Below, piece by piece: positions 46,337 through 55,329 of a stretch of DNA of 64,000 bases; positions within the stretch are counted from its first letter, which is position 1; each line of letters begins with the position of its first letter. Made by a program: the position numbers and the translations under genes. This DNA comes from JBPRGH01 sp051418055. GTDB taxonomy: Bacteria; Bacteroidota; Bacteroidia; Cytophagales; Cyclobacteriaceae. The notes beneath the pieces were generated by a model. The model worked only from the letters and a program-made list of their open reading frames with translations, did no database searches and had not been told where the DNA came from. The stretch is taken from the NCBI GenBank assembly GCA_051418055.1, contig JBPRGH010000085.1:186001-250000 (forward strand), read 5' to 3'.

Positions 46337-48769
46337 ATGAAAATTATTAAAAACCTAACCATCTCCATAACTTCTGTACTTCTTCTGGTCCTGCTGTCTT
46401 TTACACCCTTCAATAATCCACTTGAGAGGATAATTGAAGGGTTTGACAGATATCTGGAGGAGCTGCCACAGGAAAAAGTATATCTCCATTTTGATCGCCC
46501 TTATTATTCATCCGGCGAAACTATCTGGTACAAGGCATATCTTACTGCAGGAGCCTTTCATGTTCCGTCATCATTAAGTAAGACCATTTACGTAGAGTTA
46601 ATTGATGAGGAGGGGAAACTTATCAAACAGCATAAACTTTTGTCTATCAATGGTTCCTCAGCAGGAGATTTCCAGCTTCCTGATACGCTCAGATCTGGTA
46701 ATTATCTTGTCCGCGCTTATACGCAGTGGATGAAAAATTTTGATCAGGATTACTTTTTTCACCAGCAGGTAAAAATTTGGAAACCTGAAAATACAATTAC
46801 TAAGGCAAATGATAATTATGAAGGGCAAACGGACATTAGGTTCTACCCTGAAGGAGGGGAAATGGTAAACGGGATACAGAGTAAGGTGGCATTTAAAGCC
46901 GTTGGTCCTGATGGGCTGAGCAGAGTTATTGAAGGGAAAATTGTTGATGATTCCGGCACCGTAATATCCGAGATCGAGAGTAATATTTTAGGAATGGGGG
47001 CCTTTTCCTTTATTCCTCAAGAGGACAGGAGTTACTTTGCTATTGTTGAAGGAAGAGAAATTGCACTTCCTAAAGCAAAAGATTATGGGTTAGTAATGGG
47101 AGTTACTAATATTTCCGGCTCTGATGAGTTGTTATTAGGCGTACAAACTACCGACCACACAAAGTATAAGGACCTATATATAGTTGCTCAAACTCGTGGT
47201 GTGGTGTGCTATGCAGCCCGAACTGAGCTTACCTCAAATTATATGAGAGCAGCAATACCAAAGTCAAAATTTCCTGCCGGTGTTGCACAAATTACAATTA
47301 TTGATCATACTGGTCTTCCTGTTGCCGAGCGGCTGATTTTTATAGATAAAAATGAAGGTTATTTAAATGTGGAGGTAGCTCCAGATAAAGCAACTTATCA
47401 ACCAAGAGAAAAAGTAACATTGGATATACAGGTAAAAAATGCCAATGGTGAACCTGTTGTGACAGATCTTTCTTTGGCGGTAAGGGATGATAGCCAGGTG
47501 CTGACAGATGAAAACCGTGAAACAATAAAAAGTTATCTTTTATTATCATCAGAGCTGAAAGGGCATATAGAATCTCCGGGATATTATTTTAATGAAGAGA
47601 ATGAAAATAGAGAAGAAGCCCTTGACCACCTGCTGTTAACTCAGGGTTGGAGAAGGTTTTCATTTGCAAAGGCTGTTGAATCAGAGCTGGACCAGCCGGA
47701 ATATACTGTTGAAAAGGGGCTGACGATTAAAGGAAAATTGCAAAATAAATATAACGAAAAACCTGTTGAAGATGGTAAAGTTACATTTGTATCCTATTAT
47801 CCTATAACGAATGTACTTACGGCTTCAACTAAGGAGTCTGGTGAATTTGAAATACATCCTGTAATTTATTTTGATTCTGCCGAAGTTGTATTGACAGGAG
47901 AAAATAAACGAGGAAGAAAAAATAATATAGCACCTGTTGTTTATGAAAAACCTGAATTTCCGGAGGTTGAATTTCCTCAGACACCTTTAAATGAAACCCA
48001 AAGTGAATTTGAGAGAAATTATATAGCCAAAAGCATTGAAAGAAGACAATTTGATATGGCTTTTGATGAAAAGACAATCATGCTATCTGAAATTGCTGTA
48101 AAGGGCAAACGCGATAATTTTGATGATCTATATTCCAGTAGCTATGGAAGAGGTTCTGTGTATAATCTTGTAGAGGACGATCCGGGCCTGCAAAATATGG
48201 TTCACCCTTTACAGCTTATTCAGGGACGCGTTGCAGGGGTACAAGTTGTTGGTGGAGGAAATAATTGGGAAGTGCTGATTCGCGGTGTTAGTTCAATATT
48301 GGCAGGAACTGAACCATTAATAATGGTGGATGATATACCTGTTCCTCTTGATATGCTTAATGGAATTGACGTTCAGGATATTAAAGGTTATCGCATATGG
48401 AAAGGGCCGGAAACTGCTGTTTTTGGTTCGAGAGGTGCTAATGGTGTAATTGGCTTTTATACAAAAAGGGGATATAAATATTCAAAACCTCAGGAAGGTG
48501 TAATAACTTTTACAGATAACGGTTATCAACTTACCCGGGAATTTTATGCACCTAAGTACGATGTGAAAAAGCCGGAGCATGCCAAGCCTGATATAAGAGC
48601 TACATTGTTCTGGGCACCATATATTCAAACTGACTCTACAGGAAGAGCATCTGTCACATTTTATAACCATGACCTGGAAACTTCTGTAACCGGAATTGTT
48701 GAAGGTCTTTCTGTAACAGGTATCCCGGGCTCAGCTAATTTTAGCTATGAAATAAAGGAGATCAATTAA
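46337..48769 (+). CDS. Exported protein with macroglobulin-like (MG2) domain and TonB-receptor plug domain, no barrel
   Basis: An 810-residue exported protein (hydrophobic signal region about 8-25). The N-terminal part carries LPQEKVYLHFDRPYYSSGETIWYKAY, in two conserved pieces, as in alpha-2-macroglobulin MG2 domains. Further beta domains follow to about 560. Residues about 578-715 resemble the plug of SusC-type receptors: LQLIQGRVAGVQV, EVLIRGVSSILAG, PLIMVDDIPVP and GSRGANGVIGFYTKRG. No beta-barrel follows; the last about 90 residues include an MG-like segment with FWAPYIQTDSTGRASVTFYNHD. Such proteins are common in Bacteroidota but their job is unclear. It may be an adaptor or scaffold in the envelope. 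A strong terminator follows. Confidence 0.75.
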   Translation: MKIIKNLTISITSVLLLVLLSFTPFNNPLERIIEGFDRYLEELPQEKVYLHFDRPYYSSGETIWYKAYLTAGAFHVPSSLSKTIYVELIDEEGKLIKQHKLLSINGSSAGDFQLPDTLRSGNYLVRAYTQWMKNFDQDYFFHQQVKIWKPENTITKANDNYEGQTDIRFYPEGGEMVNGIQSKVAFKAVGPDGLSRVIEGKIVDDSGTVISEIESNILGMGAFSFIPQEDRSYFAIVEGREIALPKAKDYGLVMGVTNISGSDELLLGVQTTDHTKYKDLYIVAQTRGVVCYAARTELTSNYMRAAIPKSKFPAGVAQITIIDHTGLPVAERLIFIDKNEGYLNVEVAPDKATYQPREKVTLDIQVKNANGEPVVTDLSLAVRDDSQVLTDENRETIKSYLLLSSELKGHIESPGYYFNEENENREEALDHLLLTQGWRRFSFAKAVESELDQPEYTVEKGLTIKGKLQNKYNEKPVEDGKVTFVSYYPITNVLTASTKESGEFEIHPVIYFDSAEVVLTGENKRGRKNNIAPVVYEKPEFPEVEFPQTPLNETQSEFERNYIAKSIERRQFDMAFDEKTIMLSEIAVKGKRDNFDDLYSSSYGRGSVYNLVEDDPGLQNMVHPLQLIQGRVAGVQVVGGGNNWEVLIRGVSSILAGTEPLIMVDDIPVPLDMLNGIDVQDIKGYRIWKGPETAVFGSRGANGVIGFYTKRGYKYSKPQEGVITFTDNGYQLTREFYAPKYDVKKPEHAKPDIRATLFWAPYIQTDSTGRASVTFYNHDLETSVTGIVEGLSVTGIPGSANFSYEIKEIN

Positions 48770-48787
48770 AATCACCTTGTTGTTTTA

Positions 48788-48823
48788 AAAACTGGTTTGT
48801 TTTATTAACAGACCAGTTTTTTT
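48788..48823 (+). terminator. Rho-independent terminator after the MG2/plug gene
   Basis: AAAACTGGTTTGTT (48788-48801) pairs with AACAGACCAGTTTT (48807-48820) over 14 positions with one G-T pair, a 5-base loop and a run of seven T residues. It ends 15 bases before the stop of the convergent YtoQ gene, and may serve both directions. Confidence 0.85.
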
Positions 48824-48837
48824 GTGCCTTGGTTAAA

Positions 48838-49284
48838 TTATTTTTTAGAAAGATACTCTAATATAATCATTACCTCATCCTCGTTTTTAGCCACCGCCAT
48901 GGCCTGTGCATCCACTTCTTTTAAGGCATGGGTAAAATCTTCGGGATGAATAACAACATACGGTTTCCCAAGAGCTGCAGCATATCCGGCATCAAAGGCT
49001 GCATTCCACTGTCTGTATTTTTCTCCGAATTTTATTATTACAATATCTGCCTCTTCAATTCCTGTTTTTATCCTGATCGCATTTATTTTGGCTGCCTTAT
49101 GGTCTTTCCAGAAGTCTTTTGTTTCATCACCAAGTGCTTTTATTCCGATATTATCACTGGCATCATGATCTGTTATGGGTTTAACAAAATCGATTGGAAG
49201 ATCTTTTTTCTCTGCTTCTTTAATAATTTTTTCTCTCCAGTCAGAGTGTATTTCTCCTGAAAGATAAATTGTGAATTCCATCAT
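48838..49284 (-). CDS. YtoQ-family protein (nucleoside 2-deoxyribosyltransferase-like fold)
   Basis: A 148-residue cytoplasmic protein. It starts TIYLSGEIHSDWRE and has DHDASDNIG, the acidic IEEADIVIIKFGEKYRQWNAAFDAGYAAALGKP region (in two pieces) and VVIHPE. The layout matches the YtoQ family, whose fold is related to nucleoside 2-deoxyribosyltransferases. The biochemical role of YtoQ is not established. It stands alone, convergent with the MG2/plug gene, with almost 300 bases of non-coding DNA before its start. The first two codons are both ATG, so the start is uncertain by one residue. Confidence 0.8.
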   Translation of the reverse strand: MMEFTIYLSGEIHSDWREKIIKEAEKKDLPIDFVKPITDHDASDNIGIKALGDETKDFWKDHKAAKINAIRIKTGIEEADIVIIKFGEKYRQWNAAFDAGYAAALGKPYVVIHPEDFTHALKEVDAQAMAVAKNEDEVMIILEYLSKK

Positions 49285-49581
49285 GAATATTTAACGGTTG
49301 ATAAATAGCGTCTGTTTTAAATAAGTTGTTTTAGATTATTAATGGCTACATAAATACTTGAAAACCAATGATTAATTAGTACAAAATTAGATGCAACTGT
49401 TCTGTGAGTATTACTAATTAGGAGCAGAATATTTCGTGTTCCAACTTAATTTTCCTATTTTTACATAGACCTCATAGTTAATCATCGTATATAACTATTT
49501 AGTTTTCAGTCTGTTATTAGTTTCAAAGCAATGCCGTTAATACGGTATTCCAATTTTTAATCAAAAAATAAAATAATAATT

Positions 49582-50802
49582 ATGGCGCAATGTTATGCAC
49601 TAATGGGTTGGAGTTTACCCGTCATTGAAAGTATGCAGAAGCTCAATAAACCATTTGTAGTAGTTTCGTTCAGCGATTTCGAACCTTATGCCAAAGAAAA
49701 TAATATTCCTTTCGTAGCTTATAAATTTGATGAATGGAGCGACACCTCCAATTCACTGGACCTGGTAGAGAAGCTAAAACCTTTTAATGCGGATGTTGCA
49801 GTGCCACTATACGAAGAAACTGTCGAATGGGCAGGTGCTTTGAATTCAATTTACCGTAATGATCCCAGGGTTTTGAATCGTGCCTTCTTATTTCGTAATA
49901 AAGCCATGATGAAACGTAAAGCTCTTATTGGAGGATTACGTGTCGGTTTATTTGAAGAGGTTCATAGCCGTGAGCAGGTGAAGAGTTTCATGAAACGATT
50001 GAGTGAGGCAAACCTTCAGCTTGAGAATGAGGAGGATAGCTGGGTACATATCAAACCTTTTGCTTCGGCAGGGACAGTGGGTCACCGCTTGCTACGTTCT
50101 CAGAAAGATATAGATGAAAAAGTTGAAGATAGTGATTTTCCATGTCTTGCTGAAAGTCATTTATCAGGGAGGGAGTTTTCATGTGAAGCTTTTGTTCATA
50201 AAGGTAAGATCAGGTTTATGAATATTACCGAGTATGTGAAACTTGGGTACTCTAATTTTGTGCCGGAAGGTGATTATCTTGCCTCGAAACGTCCGATGAT
50301 CCTTCAAAAGATGCAGCAGCTGGTAGATATTTTTGGCATTGAATATGGAATGATCCATCCCGAATGGTTTTTAACGGAAAATGATGAATTGGGATTTGGT
50401 GAGGTAGCTTGTCGTATTCCCGGAGGACATATTCTTGAATTAGTATCAAAGGCTTATGAATTCGATGCGCTGGCAGCTTTTGTTCAATGTCATGATCCAT
50501 CACTTACTGATGAAGAAGTTGATGCGATTTTTCCTCCAAAAGATTTTAAACCCAAAAATCATTATGGAAATGTGATGATCTATCCGCGTAAAAACGTTAT
50601 TAATAAGCTGGAGATCCCTGAGGAACTTAATGATGATCCTTACTTTTTAGATCATACACTTGTTCCACCATTATCAACTCAAAAAATTGATTCAAGGGAA
50701 GGTTTTGGAAACCATTTTGGTACCATCAATTTTAAAGGTCCGGATCCTGAAAGGATGACCGAGTTATTAAAACATTATGAAACCGTAGACTTCTACGTTT
50801 AA
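49582..50802 (+). CDS. ATP-grasp domain protein, probable amino acid or peptide ligase
   Basis: A 406-residue cytoplasmic protein. The ATP-grasp fold is supported by WVHIKPFASAGTVGHRLL (ATP-binding Lys and glycine-rich loop, about 153-170), ESHLSGREFSCEAFV (about 190-205) and GFGEVACRIPGGHI with HPEW before it (the Mg-binding Glu/Arg region, about 256-280). This arrangement is typical of ATP-grasp enzymes that join an amino acid to another amine through an acyl phosphate. It is the first gene of a tight three-gene operon with a papain-like protein and an alanine-racemase-fold protein, so a D-amino-acid-containing dipeptide or similar product is possible. Substrates are unknown. Confidence 0.78.
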   Translation: MAQCYALMGWSLPVIESMQKLNKPFVVVSFSDFEPYAKENNIPFVAYKFDEWSDTSNSLDLVEKLKPFNADVAVPLYEETVEWAGALNSIYRNDPRVLNRAFLFRNKAMMKRKALIGGLRVGLFEEVHSREQVKSFMKRLSEANLQLENEEDSWVHIKPFASAGTVGHRLLRSQKDIDEKVEDSDFPCLAESHLSGREFSCEAFVHKGKIRFMNITEYVKLGYSNFVPEGDYLASKRPMILQKMQQLVDIFGIEYGMIHPEWFLTENDELGFGEVACRIPGGHILELVSKAYEFDALAAFVQCHDPSLTDEEVDAIFPPKDFKPKNHYGNVMIYPRKNVINKLEIPEELNDDPYFLDHTLVPPLSTQKIDSREGFGNHFGTINFKGPDPERMTELLKHYETVDFYV

Positions 50803-50822
50803 TTTATCAGTTAAACAATTTT

Positions 50823-52814
50823 ATGATAGAAACCCTGGAAAGAGGATACGACAAATTTGATATTAGTCTTGAAGAATTTATAGCAGCCAGTAAACTTTCA
50901 AAACCGGAAAAGGCACAAAAACTATTAAGCCAGGTTGAGATATTAAGCAAAAGTACTGATGGTTTAAAATATTTATATGAGAAGAGCCTGGACATTGAAA
51001 CAGCAGGTTTTTTTGAAGATACGGCCTGGAATGATCCTGGTAAGTTATCTCCTGTTTTGGTAAAAGGAACTTTAGCCGCAGGTTTCCCCACATCGTGTTA
51101 TGAAGTGCTTAGTGAATTGCGTATGTTGGCATATGCAAAAGGTAGGGCAGGGAAAAACCCAAAGATATCACAGGAGGAGGCTGAGGAATATTTACAGGAA
51201 ACATTAGTGCATAACCTTGAATTTGCATTTCAGGAGCTGACTGAAGAGATGAGGCTGGCGATGGATAAAAAAGAGGTTAAAAGAGTTTATGCATTATTTG
51301 AGTTTCTGTTAAGGGAGTCAAAGCTGGAAGGTATAAAAGCAAAACTTGCTGATGAATTGCATTTGATCTGTGAACAGAGGCCGGTAGTAACAAGAAAGGT
51401 CAGGGAAATCATTCATCTTATAAATGAGAAATTTGATCTTGATCCTTCAAAGGAGATTGATAAGCGATTATTGTATTATGTCAATGCAATAAAAACACCT
51501 TCTCCCCTTGCTGTAGAAAATCGTGAACCGAAGAAATATAAGCAGGCCCTGTTAAAACTCGATGATCAGGAGCTAAAGACAGAAATTAAAAAACTGTCAG
51601 CTTATATGAAATCGACAGGTTTGGCTTCACCATACTTAGCAGCTCTGTTGCTTCATGTTAGTGAAACAAAACCTGAGCTTGTACCTAAAGTTCTAAGTTT
51701 AAACATAAGAGGTCAGGCTGAATATGTTAAACATGAGGAGCTCGTTAAGAAGCTCATCAGTGAAGTAATATGCATAAACTGCTATCAGGGGATTTACGGT
51801 CTATCACGTATTCTGGAGAAAAGCCTTTTATCCCGTAAAGCAGTAAGGGCCAGTCTGAATAATCTCCGGATGGTGAGCATTAATCCTCAGGTGGAGGATG
51901 CAATACTGAAATGTCAGGTAAAACCCAGCAAGAATGTGTCAGCCAGGCAATTTTTGTTATCTGCTACTTTTCGTGTATTGGGCCAGCCGTTGGGAATCGG
52001 GCAAGGTAATAATGCTACATGCCAATCGGCCAGAGGTATAAGTATGTGGAGCCAGCATTCACCGGCAAAGCTGATTGATATGATACTTACAGTCGCGGCA
52101 CAGAATAATCTGATCATTCGATTTGAAAATGATGATCTGGAATCAGTAAAACTCGGAAAAGGGTTAGTTGATAAACTTGATTATAATCTGGATGCAGTAT
52201 CTGCCGTATTGGTGCCACACCTTGATAAAATATACAATGAAATGATGCTAAGGGCATCAGGCAGGGGGGAAGATCCGCACAAATGGGTGAACCCTGCTCT
52301 GTACGGGCACTGGATCGATGTTGGCTTTGCCTCCGCATATAGTTACCATACCAATGCCATCCAGGATTTCGAAGGATTTATAAAATTATTTTATGCATCC
52401 TTTCATCCTGAGCATAACGGTGGTCGCCAGATGGTTTACCCTAATCCTCTGGGCATTTTTGTCACCTCCAGAACAGGTGCAATGTTAGGTTTTCATGCTA
52501 TCTCTTTATTATATGTTGCAGAAGATAAAGATGGTAATATGCGTGCTTATTTTTTAAATCCTAATAATGAAGGCCGACAAAACTGGGGACAGGGAATAGA
52601 ACCATCAGTATATGGGCATGGAGAAAAGCATGGAGAATCATCCCTGCTGTTTGATCAATTGGCTGCACGGGTTTATGCATTTCATTTTAACAGCCTTGAG
52701 GCTAAAGGCCGTGTTAATGAAGTTCCTGACGACAAAGTAAAAAAAGTAGAGGAGATGGCCCGGTTAAGCTGGGGAAAATCCTATACATGGAGTGAATTTA
52801 AAAAACAATGGTAA
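50823..52814 (+). CDS. Unrecognised 663-aa protein with a papain-like Gln-Cys-His-Asn arrangement
   Basis: No signal peptide or membrane segment, so cytoplasmic. The first about 370 residues look mostly helical. The C-terminal half carries GQGNNATCQSARG, with Gln394 and Cys400 six residues apart, as between the oxyanion Gln and the catalytic Cys of papain. His558 follows in GFHAISLLYV and Asn579 in YFLNPNNEGRQ. Order and spacing fit a papain-fold transferase or peptidase. I do not recognise the family. It lies 20 bases after the ATP-grasp gene and its last 7 bases overlap the racemase gene. A role in acyl transfer, trimming or maturation of the ligase product is inference. Confidence 0.6.
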   Translation: MIETLERGYDKFDISLEEFIAASKLSKPEKAQKLLSQVEILSKSTDGLKYLYEKSLDIETAGFFEDTAWNDPGKLSPVLVKGTLAAGFPTSCYEVLSELRMLAYAKGRAGKNPKISQEEAEEYLQETLVHNLEFAFQELTEEMRLAMDKKEVKRVYALFEFLLRESKLEGIKAKLADELHLICEQRPVVTRKVREIIHLINEKFDLDPSKEIDKRLLYYVNAIKTPSPLAVENREPKKYKQALLKLDDQELKTEIKKLSAYMKSTGLASPYLAALLLHVSETKPELVPKVLSLNIRGQAEYVKHEELVKKLISEVICINCYQGIYGLSRILEKSLLSRKAVRASLNNLRMVSINPQVEDAILKCQVKPSKNVSARQFLLSATFRVLGQPLGIGQGNNATCQSARGISMWSQHSPAKLIDMILTVAAQNNLIIRFENDDLESVKLGKGLVDKLDYNLDAVSAVLVPHLDKIYNEMMLRASGRGEDPHKWVNPALYGHWIDVGFASAYSYHTNAIQDFEGFIKLFYASFHPEHNGGRQMVYPNPLGIFVTSRTGAMLGFHAISLLYVAEDKDGNMRAYFLNPNNEGRQNWGQGIEPSVYGHGEKHGESSLLFDQLAARVYAFHFNSLEAKGRVNEVPDDKVKKVEEMARLSWGKSYTWSEFKKQW

Positions 52815-53965
52815 AACATTCATCAAGGATTGCGCTGAGCCAGTCTGCGCTGAAAACAAATTTTAATTTTATAAAAAAGAAGGTTGGTAATAAGGTAATC
52901 ATATCTTCTGTAGTTAAAGCCAATGCTTATGGTCATGGCATCTTAAAATTTGTACCGATGGCTGAAAAATGCGGTATTGACCATTTTGCTGTGGCTTCAT
53001 CTTTTGAAGCTGAGGAAGTGTTAGAGGTTTGTTCTAAAAATTCAAAGATTATGATCATGGGTATCTTATATGAAGAAGATATACCCTGGGCCATTGAGCA
53101 TGACATTGAATTTTATGTTTTTAATTATGAGCGACTTGTTTTATCGAAACAAATAGCGGAAAAAATTGGTAAAAAGGCAATAATCCATCTAGAAGTAGAA
53201 ACAGGAGCAAACCGGACAGGTCTTCAGGCAGAGGATTTTGAAAAGACGATCTTATTTCTAAAAGAAAACCAGGAGTTTCTTCAGTTTGAAGGTTTATGTA
53301 CTCATCTGGGAGGTGCGGAAACACTCGCCAATAAATTTAAAATTGATAAGCAAATTGAAAGATATAATGCATTTCTTGATGACTGCCGCAAAATAGATTA
53401 TATGCCCAAACTACGGCATATGGCCAGCTCAGCCGCTGCTTTGGCATTTGAAGAGACGAGATTTGATATGGTCAGGATAGGAGTATCCCAGTATGGATTC
53501 TGGCCAAGCCCGGATATCAGATACCTTCACTTACAGGAATCTAATAAAACATCTGAGAATGGATTAAGACGAATATTTACCTGGAAAACGGATGTTATGG
53601 ACCTGCGGAAAGTAAAGGCCGGAGAATATATCGGCTATGGTACAGCTTATCAGTCTGTGCAGGATATTACGATTGCCGTTCTTCCACTAGGATATTCTAA
53701 TGGTTACCCTCGTGCGTTATCCAACAGGGGCCATGTATTGATAAAAGGGAAAAAAGCACCTATTCTTGGCCTCATCAATATGAACCTATTTATGGTAAAT
53801 ATCTCTCATATACCGGATGTACAGGTAGGGGATGAGGTTGTGCTGGTGGGCAGGCAGAAAAATAACCAAATCAATGTGAGTTCCTTTACTGATGCTACCC
53901 AGCTATTAAATGCTGAAATGTTGAGCAGGCTTCCGGCGGCTATTCCAAGAAGGGCTGTAACATAA
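52808..53965 (+). CDS. Alanine racemase-fold PLP enzyme (possible amino acid racemase of altered specificity)
   Basis: A 385-residue PLP enzyme with the alanine racemase barrel and C-terminal beta domain. The PLP Lys37 lies in VVKANAYGHG and the second catalytic residue Tyr277 in YIGYGTAYQS. HLEVETGANRTGL and the Ser-rich HMASSAAAL are as in the family. The C-terminal segment that usually reads like GRxxMD is changed to GLINMNLFMVN: the Arg and Asp of the substrate-side motif are absent. Substrate preference may therefore differ from alanine, or the enzyme may not be the cell-wall racemase. It is translationally coupled to the upstream gene (7-base overlap), which argues for a role in that operon. 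Confidence 0.8.
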   Translation: MVKHSSRIALSQSALKTNFNFIKKKVGNKVIISSVVKANAYGHGILKFVPMAEKCGIDHFAVASSFEAEEVLEVCSKNSKIMIMGILYEEDIPWAIEHDIEFYVFNYERLVLSKQIAEKIGKKAIIHLEVETGANRTGLQAEDFEKTILFLKENQEFLQFEGLCTHLGGAETLANKFKIDKQIERYNAFLDDCRKIDYMPKLRHMASSAAALAFEETRFDMVRIGVSQYGFWPSPDIRYLHLQESNKTSENGLRRIFTWKTDVMDLRKVKAGEYIGYGTAYQSVQDITIAVLPLGYSNGYPRALSNRGHVLIKGKKAPILGLINMNLFMVNISHIPDVQVGDEVVLVGRQKNNQINVSSFTDATQLLNAEMLSRLPAAIPRRAVT

Positions 53966-54015
53966 ATAATCTTGAGTTTTGAGTATATAGGACTTAGTAT
54001 TAAAAAGATCCTGAC

Positions 54016-54819
54016 TTAGGGAAAAAGGAATCCTGATTTAAACCCATAGGCGATCAGTTCATTTGCATTTTTAAGATTAAACTTATTAAGCATATTCTTC
54101 TTATGAGTAATAACAGTATTTTCACTAATATTCAGTGCTTTCCCTATCTGGCTGCTGGTTTTTCCCTTTGCCAGCATTTTTAAAATTTCAAGCTCCCGGT
54201 GAGTGACATTATACTCTCTTCCTTTTCCACGGTAATAGATCTTTGAATATTGAAGGTTATAACAGCCGTTGCTGTCCTGTAAAAATATTGAAAGCTTTAT
54301 AGGCTGTAATTCCATGAAATCTGCCTTTCCAAGCTGTGTATAAAAAGACTGTTCAAGAAGAATATTTCCTTTTTCATCAGTTTTGATCGGGCTGGTTTGT
54401 TGCTCGATCCGGATCCAGTCATCCTCTATTGTTTTCATACGGTAATTGTAATGTATGGAAACACGTGTGGCATCCTCAGGAACAATTTCTTTTATAAATT
54501 TTACTACTTCAGGAAATAATTTAAGGCTGAATATCTGAAGGTCTTCCGGATGTATATATCGCTTTACAAACTCCTGGTAGTCAATCGCAGTTATAATCTC
54601 TGCAGGAATTCCCAGCATCTGTTCGACATTTGGACTGATGTAGTCATATTTAAATGTACTATGATTAAATACCGAGCATACTATAGGGCCGCTTGATAGG
54701 ATCATATTCAGCTCTTCCGAATCCTGAAAACGGATCTTTATTACTTCATCCGCACAAGGTTCATCAGATAGCTTTCGGATTTCTTCAGCCAGACACTTTG
54801 CTATATGATTTTCATCCAA
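54016..54819 (-). CDS. LuxR-family regulator with PAS domain
   Basis: A 267-residue one-component regulator. A PAS-like sensor domain (about 37-165; YDYISPNVEQMLGIP, IHPEDL) is followed by a LuxR-type HTH (about 203-263; THRELEILKMLAKGKTSSQI, in part, and ISENTVITHKKNML). The only in-frame start before the PAS domain is TTG 54819, since TAA lies three codons upstream; the nearest ATG is out of frame. It has no receiver domain, so it probably senses a small ligand or redox state through PAS. A palindrome lies 47 bases upstream of its start, and related copies stand before other genes to the right. Autoregulation and control of that set are inferred. Confidence 0.88.
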   Translation of the reverse strand: MDENHIAKCLAEEIRKLSDEPCADEVIKIRFQDSEELNMILSSGPIVCSVFNHSTFKYDYISPNVEQMLGIPAEIITAIDYQEFVKRYIHPEDLQIFSLKLFPEVVKFIKEIVPEDATRVSIHYNYRMKTIEDDWIRIEQQTSPIKTDEKGNILLEQSFYTQLGKADFMELQPIKLSIFLQDSNGCYNLQYSKIYYRGKGREYNVTHRELEILKMLAKGKTSSQIGKALNISENTVITHKKNMLNKFNLKNANELIAYGFKSGFLFP

Positions 54820-54865
54820 ATTGGTTTAGGTTTAATTATACAATATATAATTTTTATTCTAAAAT

Positions 54866-54882
54866 ATCCCATAAGTGAGGAT
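54866..54882. promoter_or_regulatory. 18-bp palindrome family, copy 1 (one-base-shorter variant)
   Basis: ATCCCATAAGTGAGGAT; lacks one C relative to the consensus ATCCCCATAAATGAGGAT and has A to G in the centre. AAAAT precedes and GTTTTC follows, as in other copies. It is upstream of the LuxR gene. Confidence 0.6.
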
Positions 54883-55032
54883 GTTTTCTTTTACTATTAA
54901 AGGATAATGAAAAAAATTACTGCTCAGACTACTAGTTAAAAATAAATTTTTGTATTGCATAGGAAAGCTATGTATAGTCAATAGGTTCATCCTCTGATCT
55001 GCATTTTTCTATTACCTTTGGTCTTTGGTCTC

Positions 55033-55058
55033 TTTGGTCTGTGTCCCCACAGACCAAA
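55033..55058. repeat. Perfect 11-bp inverted repeat with TCCC loop
   Basis: TTTGGTCTGTG, loop TCCC, CACAGACCAAA. No T-run follows on either strand, so it is not a standard terminator. A relative with the same core (GGTCTGTGTCCCCACAGACC) occurs at 60149, also near a palindrome copy. Confidence 0.65.
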
Positions 55059-55076
55059 CTTGTTCATCAATCTCAA

Positions 55077-55094
55077 TACCCCATAAATGAGGAT
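55077..55094. promoter_or_regulatory. 18-bp palindrome family, copy 2
   Basis: CCCCATAAATGAGGAT is kept; the T before the C run is missing. It lies 235 bases before the DEAD-box gene, farther than the other copies from their genes, so its target is the least certain. Confidence 0.55.
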
Positions 55095-55329
55095 ATTTAC
55101 TTAAAGATGTATCTTAACTTTAAATCCAGGAACTAAGGCAAAATTTGAAATTATATACTTGGTTTATTTGTTTTGAACCGAATTGACATTTAGCCTAATA
55201 ATAAAGTACAGCTGAAGAGTAACTTTTGATTGCTATTTAAACAATTAAAGAGCCGGGAGCTGAACTCCTCAACGTGTCAATACTAACACCTGGTAATCAA
55301 ATTGCTACCTTTATACAAATAATCTCCCT

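Larger units (their letters stand above)
54820..55329. other. Divergent intergenic region between the LuxR and DEAD-box genes
   Basis: 510 bases without a plausible gene. It holds two copies of the 18-bp palindrome (54866 and 55077) and a perfect 11-bp hairpin (55033), listed separately. Three tandem CTTTGGTCT words run into the hairpin at about 55017-55040. Confidence 0.7.

Noticed and set aside
49288..49305. TTTAACGGTTGATAA as a further LacI operator
   Set aside because: Lacks the paired AATCG/CGATT centre of the four better sites, and its neighbours are unrelated genes.
54907..54939. 10-codon frame starting MKKITAQ
   Set aside because: Chance frame in AT-rich DNA; nothing supports translation.
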